A DNA stretch of 34,212 bases, taken from positions 1-34,212 of IMG/VR virus record IMGVR_UViG_3300013286_000032; one strand, 5' to 3'. Below are positions 7,294 to 15,459 of this stretch, piece after piece (within the stretch, counting starts at the first letter, position 1; each line of letters opens with the position of its first letter). The notes under the pieces are model-generated. The model saw nothing but the letters and a program-made list of their open reading frames with translations. It made no database searches and was not told the origin of the DNA. This stretch comes from a virus. A program made the position numbers and the translations under genes.

Positions 7294-8286
7294 ATGATTG
7301 ATGTGGTTTCCTTTTTACCGGCCAAGCGAAAACAAACATCCAGTGGGTGGATAAGTTTCAATGCACCTTGTTGTATTCATCGTGGCGAAAATGCAGACCG
7401 TAGACAACGCGGTGGAATTAAATTAACTCCTGAGGGTGGATGGAATTTTCATTGTTTTAATTGTGGTACCACGGCTAGTTTTGTACTGGGTCGTACATTA
7501 ACATTCAAAGCTCGCAAATTATTGACCTGGTTAGGAGTAGACTCACAGGTCATTGAGCAAATTAATCTTGAAAGTATGCGGCATAAAAGCATACATGGTT
7601 TATTAGAAGATCGAGAACAAGTAGTTAAAAAAACAGAAGTAGAATTTGAAGAACGAGATTTACCAGCCGGACTTGAATTGGTCGCCGAACAACACGTCGC
7701 CTTAAAAGAATACCTTGTCGCAAGAGCAGTAGCATTGGATTATCCTTACATGACTAACCCTGCAAATTCTCGTCCTGGAATACTTGTTCCGTTTACATAC
7801 AAAGGCATGATGGTAGGAAGTGCCATTCGCTTTTTAGATAATCGTACACCTCGGTATATCAATGATATACAACCTGGATATGTATTTGGCACTGACCTAC
7901 AACAGTCAGCCTGGCAGTATGCCATTGTGGTCGAAGGTGTGTTTGATGCCCTAAGTATCAATGGCCTGGCAGTCTTGCATAATGATATCAACCCACAACA
8001 GGTAGAATTAATTAAAAGTCTAGGACGACAAGTAATAGTAGTACCGGATCAAGACGTTGCTGGTATGAAATTAGTAGATCGTGCCTTGGAATTGGGCTGG
8101 GCTGTCAGCATGCCCGAGTGGCCTGCAGGAGTCAAGGATGTCAATGACGCGGTAATTTACATGGGCAGAGTAGGATGTTTGCTAACTATACTACAAGCCC
8201 GAGAAACCAGTAGAATTAAAATTGAACTAAGGAAAAAACAACTTGTTCGTCAACTAAAAAATGTGCAGGTACAGAATATTAAATGA
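7294..8286 (+). CDS. DNA primase, gp61-like, 330 aa
   Basis: Makes RNA primers for the lagging strand together with the gp41-type helicase encoded just downstream. The N-terminus has a CHC2-type zinc site (C26/C27, H29, then C54-x2-C57). A TOPRIM domain follows, with the acidic motif VVEGVFDA (E214, D218) and VPDQDVAG (D252, D254) coordinating Mg. The length matches T4 gp61 (about 340 aa). It is read from a strong leaderless sigma70 promoter, consistent with early expression. Its stop codon overlaps a GATAAATA late motif that belongs to the following homing endonuclease gene. Confidence 0.92.
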   Translation: MIDVVSFLPAKRKQTSSGWISFNAPCCIHRGENADRRQRGGIKLTPEGGWNFHCFNCGTTASFVLGRTLTFKARKLLTWLGVDSQVIEQINLESMRHKSIHGLLEDREQVVKKTEVEFEERDLPAGLELVAEQHVALKEYLVARAVALDYPYMTNPANSRPGILVPFTYKGMMVGSAIRFLDNRTPRYINDIQPGYVFGTDLQQSAWQYAIVVEGVFDALSINGLAVLHNDINPQQVELIKSLGRQVIVVPDQDVAGMKLVDRALELGWAVSMPEWPAGVKDVNDAVIYMGRVGCLLTILQARETSRIKIELRKKQLVRQLKNVQVQNIK

Positions 8287-8292
8287 TAAATA
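8285..8292 (+). promoter_or_regulatory. T4-type late promoter for the homing endonuclease
   Basis: GATAAATA overlaps the primase stop codon. The predicted start near 8298 gives a short leader containing the Shine-Dalgarno sequence AAAGGA (8304-8309) before the ATG at 8315. In T4, the intron endonuclease I-TevI is also expressed from a late promoter. Confidence 0.5.
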
Positions 8293-8314
8293 AGTTTATA
8301 TCTAAAGGATCATT

Positions 8315-9025
8315 ATGTCTGTTTATGCATCAACACAGGTTGCACCGTATGTTTATATCTGCACTCACAAAACCACAGGAAAATTCTACATTGGCTACAG
8401 AGAAAGAAATGTATCGATGAATATTACATCTGATTTAGATTTTCCAATGTATCGTACATCATCAAAAGCAGTTAACAAAAAATTTAAAGAGTTTAATTGG
8501 ACTATTATTGCTGAATTTAAAACCGGTGTTGATGCCTATGATTTTGAACAACAACTAATTTACGAAAACTGGGATAATCCGTTGTTAATGAATGAATCCT
8601 GTCATTACGGTAAATCAAGATTTCGATCTGATCTCAAGGGTATTAAAAAATCTGAAAAACATAAAGAAAAATTAAAACAGGCAAGAAGATTACGGGCCCC
8701 TCATAGTGAAGAGACTAAACAAAAAATCTCAGATGGAAACAAAGGTAAAGTGGTACCAGAAATTTCTCGATTGCGTATTGCTTCTGCAAAAATTGGAAGC
8801 AATAATCCAAACTTTGGTAAATCGCCGTCTGCAACTACTACAAAAAAACGAAAATTATCATTAAAGAAATATTATCAAGAATTAAAAGAAAAAAATATAC
8901 CTCATCCATCCACCGGATTTAATCAAATTCGTGTGACTTGTACTTGTTGTAAAAAAACAATAGCAGTAAATATTTTTTCAAGATTTCACGGCAACAAATG
9001 TAAAGGAAATAAGAATGGCAACTGA
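8315..9025 (+). CDS. GIY-YIG homing endonuclease with NUMOD-type DNA-binding region, 236 aa
   Basis: A free-standing selfish endonuclease of the Seg/I-TevI kind. The GIY-YIG nuclease is at residues 12-30 (YVYIC ... FYIGY, then Arg30). The middle, about 125-170 (HSEETKQKISDGNKG ... NNPNFGKS), has the SxE/K and NxxFGK signatures of NUMOD3-type DNA-binding motifs. The C-terminus has a likely zinc site (CTCC ... H-x3-C). The gene is visibly richer in A/T and in AAA/AAT codons than its neighbours, as expected for a mobile gene. It lies between intact primase and helicase genes, overlapping the helicase start by 11 bases, so it is an intergenic insertion and not an intron. Confidence 0.9.
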   Translation: MSVYASTQVAPYVYICTHKTTGKFYIGYRERNVSMNITSDLDFPMYRTSSKAVNKKFKEFNWTIIAEFKTGVDAYDFEQQLIYENWDNPLLMNESCHYGKSRFRSDLKGIKKSEKHKEKLKQARRLRAPHSEETKQKISDGNKGKVVPEISRLRIASAKIGSNNPNFGKSPSATTTKKRKLSLKKYYQELKEKNIPHPSTGFNQIRVTCTCCKKTIAVNIFSRFHGNKCKGNKNGN

Positions 9026-10418
9026 ATACGGCATTGAAATACAAAAATTGTTTTTAGAGATGTGCTTACAGGATGCAGTATCGTATACAAGAATTGCAAA
9101 TATATACAATCCTGAAAACTTTGATCGAAGTCTAAGATCAGCCGCCGAGTTTATTGCCAAGCACAGCGACGACTACAAAACATTGCCGACTCGCGAACAA
9201 ATTTCTGCGGCAACTGGAGTCAAACTTGCGGATATTCCGGACCTGAATGAAGGCCACACTGAGTGGTTCATGGGTGAGTTTGAAGCATTTACTCGTAGAC
9301 AAGAATTAGAACGAGCAATTTTAAAGTCGGCAGACCTGTTGGAAAAAGGCGAATACGATCCTGTGGAGAAATTGATCAAGGATGCAGTTCAAATCAGTCT
9401 AACCAAGGACATGGGCACAGACTACTTTGAAGATCCTCGTGCTCGTATTAACCGATACTTTAATAGTGGTGGACAAGTAAGCACTGGCTGGCCCACCATG
9501 GATCGAATCTTGTATGGCGGCATGAGCCGTGGAGAACTTAATATTTTTGCAGGCGGTTCTGGATCGGGCAAGAGTTTGGTCATGATGAACATAGCCCTAA
9601 GTTGGTTGCAGGCCGGACTCAGTGGTGTGTATGTTAGTTTAGAACTTAGTGAAGAACTATGTTCACTAAGAACCGATGCAATGTTGTCGGGCATGAGTAC
9701 CAAAGATATTCGCAAAGACATTGACACAGCAGAACTTAAAGTCAAGCTGGTGAGCAAGAAAGCTGGACAATATCGTGTCAAGGCATTGCCAGCACAAAGC
9801 ACAGTGAATGATATTCGTAGCTATATTAAAGAAGTACAGGTTCAAACAGGAATTAAAGTGGACTTTATGATGGTAGACTATCTGGATTTATTAATGCCAG
9901 TGTCAGCCAAGGTAAGCCCAAATGATCTGTTTGTCAAGGACAAGTATGTTTCTGAAGAACTACGTAACTTGGCCAAAGAACTCAATGTATTATTTGTAAC
10001 AGCAAGTCAGTTAAATCGTAGTGCGGTAGAAGAAATTGAATTTGACCACAGTCATATTTCGGGCGGTATCAGTAAAATTAACACAGCGGACAATGTGTTT
10101 GGCATCTTTACAAGTCGTGCCATGCGTGAGCGTGGCAAGTATCAAATTCAGTGCATGAAGTCACGGTCAAGTACAGGTGTTGGTATGAAAATTGACCTAG
10201 ATTACAACATTGAAACCATGCGCATTACAGATCCAGGCGAGGAAGAAAATACTAATTTTAGCAAACCTAAGAATATCTACGAATCAATCAAGGCACAAAG
10301 TAAAGTTAATCAATCGGTAGAATCCGTTGATCAAGACAGCGGCGAAAATAGCAAAATCACTGCCGATGTACAAAGTGCAAAACTAAAACAATTGCTAGGG
10401 CAGATTAAATCCAATTAA
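9015..10418 (+). CDS. replicative DNA helicase, gp41/DnaB-like, 467 aa
   Basis: A hexameric 5'-3' helicase that unwinds the fork and activates the primase. The N-terminal helical domain (about 1-150) is followed by a RecA-type ATPase: Walker A GGSGSGKS at 180-187, Walker B in FMMVDYLDLL near 285-292, QLN sensor (ASQLNRSA), and a late segment GKYQIQCMKSRSS matching the DnaB family arginine-finger region. The length matches T4 gp41 (475 aa). The start ATG has the Shine-Dalgarno sequence AAAGGAA at 9001-9007 and lies inside the 3' end of the endonuclease gene. The C-terminal 60 residues are polar and probably flexible. Confidence 0.93.
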   Translation: MATEYGIEIQKLFLEMCLQDAVSYTRIANIYNPENFDRSLRSAAEFIAKHSDDYKTLPTREQISAATGVKLADIPDLNEGHTEWFMGEFEAFTRRQELERAILKSADLLEKGEYDPVEKLIKDAVQISLTKDMGTDYFEDPRARINRYFNSGGQVSTGWPTMDRILYGGMSRGELNIFAGGSGSGKSLVMMNIALSWLQAGLSGVYVSLELSEELCSLRTDAMLSGMSTKDIRKDIDTAELKVKLVSKKAGQYRVKALPAQSTVNDIRSYIKEVQVQTGIKVDFMMVDYLDLLMPVSAKVSPNDLFVKDKYVSEELRNLAKELNVLFVTASQLNRSAVEEIEFDHSHISGGISKINTADNVFGIFTSRAMRERGKYQIQCMKSRSSTGVGMKIDLDYNIETMRITDPGEEENTNFSKPKNIYESIKAQSKVNQSVESVDQDSGENSKITADVQSAKLKQLLGQIKSN

Positions 10419-10432
10419 GATACCTAAAAACT

Positions 10433-10440
10433 AATAAATA
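10433..10440 (+). promoter_or_regulatory. T4-type late promoter for the 10462-13470 cluster
   Basis: AATAAATA, with an expected start near 10446 and the first ATG at 10462. It fits late expression of the three coupled genes that follow. Confidence 0.45.
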
Positions 10441-10461
10441 ATAAAAAGGTTCTGGCCCAAA

Positions 10462-10710
10462 ATGCAAAAGAAAACCCGTAGTTTATTAGAAGAATTAGAT
10501 GCAATGTATATCGAGCGTGATAGTCGTCATGTGATCGAAAACCGTGCTTCTAACATTATCGCTAGTGCTATACGCTTGCTAGAACAAATTGACGAAAGCT
10601 ATACTCCTGAACAGGCTGATAATCTAACCCGTAAATTGATCAATGCTATTAAACTGCGCGACCCAGGCAAGTTCACTCGCTCAGTAAGGAAAACTGATGC
10701 AAATTCATGA
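10462..10710 (+). CDS. small hypothetical helical protein, 82 aa
   Basis: A charged, helical protein (MQKKTRSLLEELDAMY; a second helix IIASAIRLLEQIDE), with no cysteine or membrane segment. It heads a late cluster of three overlapping genes: its 3' end overlaps the next gene by 14 bases, a sign of coupling. Similar short proteins sit beside virion genes in marine T4-like phages in my memory, but no function is known. It could be a chaperone or scaffold-like partner of the next two proteins. Confidence 0.75.
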   Translation: MQKKTRSLLEELDAMYIERDSRHVIENRASNIIASAIRLLEQIDESYTPEQADNLTRKLINAIKLRDPGKFTRSVRKTDANS

Positions 10711-11596
10711 GTTAACACAGCGCCGTCATGTTGATGAAGGCGTAATGGATACTGCCAAAGCGGCCGCTTCTAAAGTGGGCAGCGCACTCAAAACTGGTGC
10801 TCAAACAGCTGGTAATATTGCCGGCAAAGTTGGCGCTGGGATTCAGGGTGCCAGGGCTGAGATTCAAGATGCAGGTGTTGCTAGACAAGCAACCGAATTA
10901 TCCAAGCGTGGATATGATTCTTGGTCCGCATACGCTAGACAACTAACTGCCCAATACGGCCAAGATCCTAAATTTAAAGACATTTACAAACAACAACTAC
11001 TGGCATTTGTACAGAAAAATTTATTAGGCGGAGCATACTTGCCTAACCTTACTAACAAAGATCAAATTTTAAAATCGGTAGATGACTTGGTCGCTGTAAG
11101 ATTTCCAGCAGGACTTAGCCCGGCAACCAATACACCTACACCAGCAGCTGATGCAAAGCCTCCTGTTATGCTAGGCGGAAAAAAATTAGATCCTAAAAAT
11201 CCCAACGATGCAAAAGTATTAGCTCAAATAAAAGCACAAGGTAAACTAAAAGAAACACGGTTACATGAAGCCGTGGACGTCAACAAAGAAAAACAACTAT
11301 TTCAAAAACTAGTCAAAGATTCTTTATTGGCCAGTGCCACAGTGGCCACCGGACAAACTACAGCAAATAACACTCCAGGCGGTGCTACTACCACTGCTAA
11401 CAAACAAGTACAAGATCCTGTATCAATGGTGCCAGATGTCCAGCAGGTCGAAAAAGTTAAGGCCAATGTAGACGAGCGTACCCTGGCTGCTGTAGGACAA
11501 GTGCTTAGACAAAATTATCAACTGGATCTGTCAATTCGCTCCACCGGCGACGATGCTGTGGATGCTTTATTATTGGCCATGGGATTTAAAATCTAA
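10697..11596 (+). CDS. probable virion-associated protein, 299 aa
   Basis: Unrecognised by family. The N-terminus (MQIHELTQRRHVDEG) carries an I-x-E tripeptide at residues 3-5, shared in form with the starts of the genes at 11596, 15410 and 16291. This resembles the L/I-x-E sites of the T4 prohead protease and the N-terminal capsid-targeting sequences. An Ala/Gly-rich amphipathic stretch follows (KAAASKVGSALKTGAQTAGNIAGKVG). The middle is helical, then low-complexity Pro/Ala/Thr. LKETRLHEA near residue 190 offers further L-x-E sites. The gene overlaps the next by one base. A role as an internal head or core protein is inference. Confidence 0.7.
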   Translation: MQIHELTQRRHVDEGVMDTAKAAASKVGSALKTGAQTAGNIAGKVGAGIQGARAEIQDAGVARQATELSKRGYDSWSAYARQLTAQYGQDPKFKDIYKQQLLAFVQKNLLGGAYLPNLTNKDQILKSVDDLVAVRFPAGLSPATNTPTPAADAKPPVMLGGKKLDPKNPNDAKVLAQIKAQGKLKETRLHEAVDVNKEKQLFQKLVKDSLLASATVATGQTTANNTPGGATTTANKQVQDPVSMVPDVQQVEKVKANVDERTLAAVGQVLRQNYQLDLSIRSTGDDAVDALLLAMGFKI

Positions 11597-13470
11597 TGCA
11601 ACTCAAAGAAGGCGGTAATGTATTCAAAGGCCCCGATGGCGAAGCCTTGACCCAACGCATCAATCAAATAGATGTTAAACCAACCTTGGCTTGGCTAGAA
11701 CAAATGTTGCCAGGACTTGATGTACAAGGTAATACCCTAGGATCAACTGGTATTAAACCCACCAGCGGTGACCTGGATGTTGCGGTAGATAGCAGTCAAC
11801 TGACCAAATTGCAATTAGTCACACGCTTACAACAGTGGGCGCAGAGTCATGGATTAAAACCTGAAGACTATGTAAAACAAACCGGTGCTGGAGTACATTT
11901 TAAAACGCCCATTGCTGGCACTCCAGCCAAGGGTTATGTGCAAACTGACTTTATGTTCCTTAAAAATATTCCTTGGTCAAAGTTTGTGCTTGGTGCCATG
12001 CCTGTAGATAGCCAATACAAAGGTCGCGAGCGTAATGTCCTAATGAACTCCTTGGCCAAGGTCATGGGTTACAAGTTGAATCAAATTGCCGGTATTGCCG
12101 ATCGCAATAGCAATGAAATTATCACGGATGATCCAGATCAAGTGGCCAAAATGTTATTGAATCCCCGTGCCACACGCGAGGACCTGGCCAGTGTAGAAAC
12201 GATTTTATCTGCATTAGAAAAAGATCCCAAGCGTGAAGAAAAATTAGCCGACTTCCGCAATCACATGGAACGAGAAGGCTTGCCATTCATGGAAAGCGAA
12301 TCAGCGCCATTATACCAAGAGGTGTCAGATGTAAATTTCCTGGCTCGACTGCGTGACCGTATTGTCAATCAAGGCATGCAGGTCATTGTAGAAGCTGCCA
12401 GTCCAAGAATTGAGCACCTGGAAGACCTAGTGTTTGAAAAAGGATCACGCGGTATTCAAGAAGCCATTGCCATAATTGAACACGCGGCAGAAAACACAGC
12501 CAAAACAACCACAGTCAAATGGGATGGCAAACCAGCCATTATATTTGGCCGTAACGAATCAGGCGAGTTTGTGCTGACTGATAAATCAGGATTTACCGCC
12601 AAAGGCTATCAGGGCCGTGCTACCAGCGTGGCACAGCTGGCCAACATTATGAACCAGCGTGGTAGTGGTCGTGGCGAACTAATTGCCATTTACGCCAAGC
12701 TATTTCCGTTGCTACGTGCGGCTACACCAGAAAACTTTAAAGGGTATGTACAAGGTGATTTGCTGTACACACAGGCACCACAAGAAATAAGTGGCAATTA
12801 TGAATTTAAGCCAAATGTTGTAGAATATCGTATTCCCATTGACAGCAAGCTAGGACAGCTGATCACCGGCACCGAAGTAGGAGTGGCCATTCATACTCGT
12901 TATAAAACTGCCGACAGTGATGCTGAGGCCATTGGCAATTTAAAACTAAATGCTGTGCCCGGATTACTGCTTATAGAACCCAGTGTTAAAGACATTCAAA
13001 ACGTCAAACCCGAGAGTCAACAGGTCAAGCAATTAAAACAACTGGTGCGAGCCAAGGGCCCGGCCATAGATGGCCTGTTTAATCCAGCAGAACTACGGGC
13101 AGCAGGTATTACAGATTTACCACAATTGTGCAAGCGATATATCAACAGTCGTATTGACACCAACTACGAAAATCTACTACCAGACTTTGGTGCTTGGTTG
13201 CAAAACAACACCACACCCCGCAAGTTTAACAACATTGTAGAATATCTACAAAGTCCTAGAAGTAACATGGACGGAATAGCTTCTGCTTTTACAGCATTTT
13301 TAGGCCTGCACGATTTAAAAATGGACATGCTTAAACAGCTAGATCTACAGCAGCCTGGACAAGAAGGTTGGGTACTTGCTACACCAGCCGGTCGTGCCAA
13401 ACTGGTAAACCGTTTTGGATTTAGTGCCGCCAATCGCGCCCAAAACAACCCAGAACTGGCAAATTCTTAA
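11596..13470 (+). CDS. Pol-beta-type nucleotidyltransferase fused to ligase-like nucleotidyltransferase, 624 aa
   Basis: Two catalytic domains. The first (about 25-240) has the nucleotidyltransferase signature LGSTG at 48-52, DLD at 59-61 and a third Asp in QTDFMF (D118), so the metal-binding triad appears complete. The second (about 265-540) resembles the covalent nucleotidyltransferase superfamily of DNA/RNA ligases and capping enzymes: KWDG at 308-311 as motif I, with later strands (EFVLTDKSG; KGYVQGDLLY; GVAIHTRYK) in plausible motif III-IV positions. It may process or seal nucleic-acid ends, or modify a protein; the substrate is unknown. It begins MQLKE with an L-x-E that could be a prohead-protease site, suggesting packaging and injection. 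The start is in a TAATG overlap. Domain calls come from motifs only. Confidence 0.7.
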   Translation: MQLKEGGNVFKGPDGEALTQRINQIDVKPTLAWLEQMLPGLDVQGNTLGSTGIKPTSGDLDVAVDSSQLTKLQLVTRLQQWAQSHGLKPEDYVKQTGAGVHFKTPIAGTPAKGYVQTDFMFLKNIPWSKFVLGAMPVDSQYKGRERNVLMNSLAKVMGYKLNQIAGIADRNSNEIITDDPDQVAKMLLNPRATREDLASVETILSALEKDPKREEKLADFRNHMEREGLPFMESESAPLYQEVSDVNFLARLRDRIVNQGMQVIVEAASPRIEHLEDLVFEKGSRGIQEAIAIIEHAAENTAKTTTVKWDGKPAIIFGRNESGEFVLTDKSGFTAKGYQGRATSVAQLANIMNQRGSGRGELIAIYAKLFPLLRAATPENFKGYVQGDLLYTQAPQEISGNYEFKPNVVEYRIPIDSKLGQLITGTEVGVAIHTRYKTADSDAEAIGNLKLNAVPGLLLIEPSVKDIQNVKPESQQVKQLKQLVRAKGPAIDGLFNPAELRAAGITDLPQLCKRYINSRIDTNYENLLPDFGAWLQNNTTPRKFNNIVEYLQSPRSNMDGIASAFTAFLGLHDLKMDMLKQLDLQQPGQEGWVLATPAGRAKLVNRFGFSAANRAQNNPELANS

Positions 13471-13498
13471 ACCCAACTCTGCCATTTTACATCAATCG

Positions 13499-13506
13499 GC
13501 TAAATA
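13499..13506 (+). promoter_or_regulatory. T4-type late promoter for the 13548 gene
   Basis: GCTAAATA, identical to the motif before the tailspike gene (18463-18470). The predicted start is near 13512, giving a leader with the Shine-Dalgarno sequence AGGAG at 13534-13538. Confidence 0.5.
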
Positions 13507-13547
13507 ATAGCAGGACCTCTGAGTCCACATATTAGGAGATTTAAATC

Positions 13548-13976
13548 ATGGCGTATATTACAGTAGTTTCGGGCGGAGCCCAACCAGTATTTGCAACAGA
13601 CGTATTAAACGGTAACCCTGCTCAATCAGCTAACTTAGCTGCTGGCGGTCCTGTTAACTTTCAAGGTCCTAAATTAGACTTTTTCTCTTTGACAGCTAAC
13701 ACTAGTTTAGGTACTGCTGGTGCCGGTAATGCAAACGGTTACGTTTCTAACGTAATCCAAGGTTTGCAACAAATCGGTACAGTTGCTATGTATCAAGTTA
13801 GTCCAACAAGCCCAGCAGTATTGAGCGTTGGTATCTACCCAGCAGGCGCTGGTAACTTGGCAACTTATGTTACATTGGCTCAAACAGCTAATGCAACAGG
13901 CGGTTTGAACATTGGTATCCCAACAGCAAACATTTCAAACGTAGCAACTTTTGTAACAATTCCTAACGTAGCTTAA
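13548..13976 (+). CDS. probable abundant virion protein (decoration or tail type), 142 aa
   Basis: A small beta-rich protein, dominated by Ala, Gly, Thr, Asn and Val, with no cysteine and almost no charged residues. The composition and the recurring VxxAxxT/NVATFV strands fit a capsid decoration or tail structural protein. Codon use differs from its neighbours, favouring GGT, GCT, AAC and GTA, as expected for very high expression. It has its own late promoter, a well-spaced Shine-Dalgarno sequence and its own terminator, forming a one-gene late unit. The exact virion location is unknown; a Soc/Hoc-like decoration role is a guess. Confidence 0.75.
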   Translation: MAYITVVSGGAQPVFATDVLNGNPAQSANLAAGGPVNFQGPKLDFFSLTANTSLGTAGAGNANGYVSNVIQGLQQIGTVAMYQVSPTSPAVLSVGIYPAGAGNLATYVTLAQTANATGGLNIGIPTANISNVATFVTIPNVA

Positions 13977-14000
13977 TAGTTACTTTAGAATTAAAAAACT

Positions 14001-14027
14001 AACCCTGGATTTATTCCAGGGTTTTTT
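14001..14027 (+). terminator. Rho-independent terminator after the 13548 gene
   Basis: A perfect 9-bp stem (AACCCTGGA / TCCAGGGTT) with a 5-nt loop, followed by a run of T. Confidence 0.92.
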
Positions 14028-14034
14028 ATTGGCG

Positions 14035-14042
14035 GTTAAATA
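14035..14042 (+). promoter_or_regulatory. T4-type late promoter for the 14051 cluster
   Basis: GTTAAATA directly after the terminator. The expected start is near 14048, only 3 nt before the ATG at 14051, so the message may be nearly leaderless. Confidence 0.4.
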
Positions 14043-14050
14043 TGCACATA

Positions 14051-14278
14051 ATGAAATTTATATATGAGAGCCCTGACGGTGGTAAAACAGTTTACAAACG
14101 AGAACCAGGCTCCCCAGATCGTCTAGTAATCAAAGACGATACCGAGCAAGCCCGCGAAGATACCAATCGCTGGATAATGTGGCGAGATATATTACGTGCG
14201 GCTAAAACAAATGCAGAACTTACAGAAGCCCTGGATCGTGCTCGGGTGCTTTACGAGTTAACTCGCCGTGAAGTATAA
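14051..14278 (+). CDS. small hypothetical protein, 75 aa
   Basis: It begins MKFIYESPDGGKTVYKRE, a pattern typical of small conserved proteins in marine T4-like phages in my memory, and then becomes helical (RWIMWRDILRAAKTNAELTEALDRARVLYE). The function is unknown. I chose the ATG at 14051 because the ATG at 14042 overlaps the late-promoter motif; the longer form would add three residues. It overlaps the following GTG-started gene by 11 bases. Confidence 0.7.
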   Translation: MKFIYESPDGGKTVYKREPGSPDRLVIKDDTEQAREDTNRWIMWRDILRAAKTNAELTEALDRARVLYELTRREV

Positions 14279-14687
14279 ATGCAGCACTCGCTTTGATATC
14301 ACAACCACAGGTGTTACTGGACATTTTAAGTCGTCACGAGTGCCATTTACAGATCGTGCTGGCAACAAAATAACAGACATTGATTCTTGGAATCGTGCTA
14401 GAAATCAACAGCGCAATTGGGAAACACTGACACAATTGATTAGTTTGAGAACACAAATTTCAGACTTAACAGAACCAGCATACCAAGCAGATCTATGGAC
14501 ATTTGAGTTTGACACCGAAGCGGATGTGTTTCACAACGGAACTGATCCTGTAGGGGTGTTAAAGTCAGATTCTCAAGGCGTGCCAATGGTACGAAATTTA
14601 GATAATGCCCCGGATATTGATTCAATCATACTTACAGATGGCCCAAAGCAGAATGTTTGGTTTGAGCCCATTACAATAAATATATGA
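14268..14687 (+). CDS. hypothetical conserved-looking phage protein, 139 aa (GTG start)
   Basis: It begins with GTG inside the end of the preceding gene: the reading MKYKCSTRFDITTTGVTGHF starts a well-ordered protein, whereas no ATG lies nearby in frame. It contains SWNRARNQQRNWETLTQLISLR, a segment that looks strongly conserved, and an acidic C-terminal half. There is no membrane segment or catalytic motif. In the late cluster, it is probably a virion or assembly protein, but this is context only. Confidence 0.75.
   Translation: MKYKCSTRFDITTTGVTGHFKSSRVPFTDRAGNKITDIDSWNRARNQQRNWETLTQLISLRTQISDLTEPAYQADLWTFEFDTEADVFHNGTDPVGVLKSDSQGVPMVRNLDNAPDIDSIILTDGPKQNVWFEPITINI
14675..14682 (+). promoter_or_regulatory. 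candidate T4-type late promoter for the 14702 gene
   Basis: AATAAATA at the very end of the preceding gene, with an expected start near 14688, 14 nt before the ATG at 14702. Confidence 0.35.
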
Positions 14688-14701
14688 TACTGGAAACCGC
14701 T

Positions 14702-14965
14702 ATGAGTTATGACGCTACAGAGATAGAAAAGAAAAGTTTAGAAGCACATGTAGAACTGTGCGCCGAACGCTATAATGCACTAGAATTACGCCTAGATGAC
14801 CTAGATAATAAAATTGAAGAAAATAATCGCATGATTCGTGAAATTCGCGACATGGTTGTCAAGATAACTGAAAAACGCAATGATCAAATTATCACCTGGG
14901 GAATTGGTATTATTGGTGGATTAATTGCCACCATTGGGTTCCTGACACACTATATACTTAAATGA
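14702..14965 (+). CDS. coiled-coil plus C-terminal membrane-anchor protein, 87 aa
   Basis: The first 60 residues form a charged coiled coil (EIEKKSLEAHVELCAERYNALELRL region, heptad-like). This is followed by RNDQIITWG and a single hydrophobic helix (IGIIGGLIATIGFLTHYI) at the C-terminus. The layout resembles XhlA/hemolysin-like and phage holin-accessory proteins, so a role at the inner membrane, perhaps in lysis, is possible. An in-frame ATG at 14684 would add six residues; I prefer 14702 because the late motif overlaps the earlier codon region. It overlaps the next gene by ATGA. Confidence 0.65.
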   Translation: MSYDATEIEKKSLEAHVELCAERYNALELRLDDLDNKIEENNRMIREIRDMVVKITEKRNDQIITWGIGIIGGLIATIGFLTHYILK

Positions 14966-15459
14966 AACAAGACCAAGAATTTGAACGGATGTTCCGACAG
15001 GAATTCCAAGATGTTGCCGCCAATCTTATTTGGCAAAATGAAGCAGGCGAATATGAAGTTTTTACAAAATACCGTATAATTTCAGAGCGTCCTGGATACC
15101 GTGTATTTTGTTCGGCCACAGAAGTGGGAATATTCAACAGTACTCGTACTGCACTGAGTTGGTGTATAGCTGACAAATATCAAAAATATAACCTAGCTAG
15201 AGAGTTGCTGGAAGTAGATAATAAATTGGGTAGTTTAACCGCAGACATTGCTGTTAGAGCCGCAATAGCGGATCGCAGCACACGGATAGAATTCCGCGAC
15301 GAGGTTGGTACCAAATTGGAAACCAAGATTATTCGCAAAAAACAACTAGAGAATCAACTGGCCAATTGTGTAAGTTGGGCTAAATATTGTCAACAACGAG
15401 GATTTAATAATGAAACTGCAAGAACTGGCCGTAATCAGTCCAACAAAGCAAGCCGCTAA
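14962..15459 (+). CDS. hypothetical phage protein, 165 aa
   Basis: Unrecognised. The N-terminal half looks globular (LIWQNEAGEYEVFTKYRII ... GYRVFCSATEVGIFNSTRTALSWCIADKY), and the second half is a long helix rich in Leu, Asp and Lys (LARELLEVDNKLGSLTADIAVRAAI), probably a coiled coil. Its end overlaps the following gene by 50 bases. It sits in the late cluster next to other head- or virion-type genes. No catalytic motif is evident. Confidence 0.75.
   Translation: MKQDQEFERMFRQEFQDVAANLIWQNEAGEYEVFTKYRIISERPGYRVFCSATEVGIFNSTRTALSWCIADKYQKYNLARELLEVDNKLGSLTADIAVRAAIADRSTRIEFRDEVGTKLETKIIRKKQLENQLANCVSWAKYCQQRGFNNETARTGRNQSNKASR

Noticed and set aside
8287-9014. Group I intron or intein carrying the homing endonuclease
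   Set aside because: Primase and helicase are both complete on either side, and no split exon or splicing motif is seen; a free-standing gene is the simpler reading.
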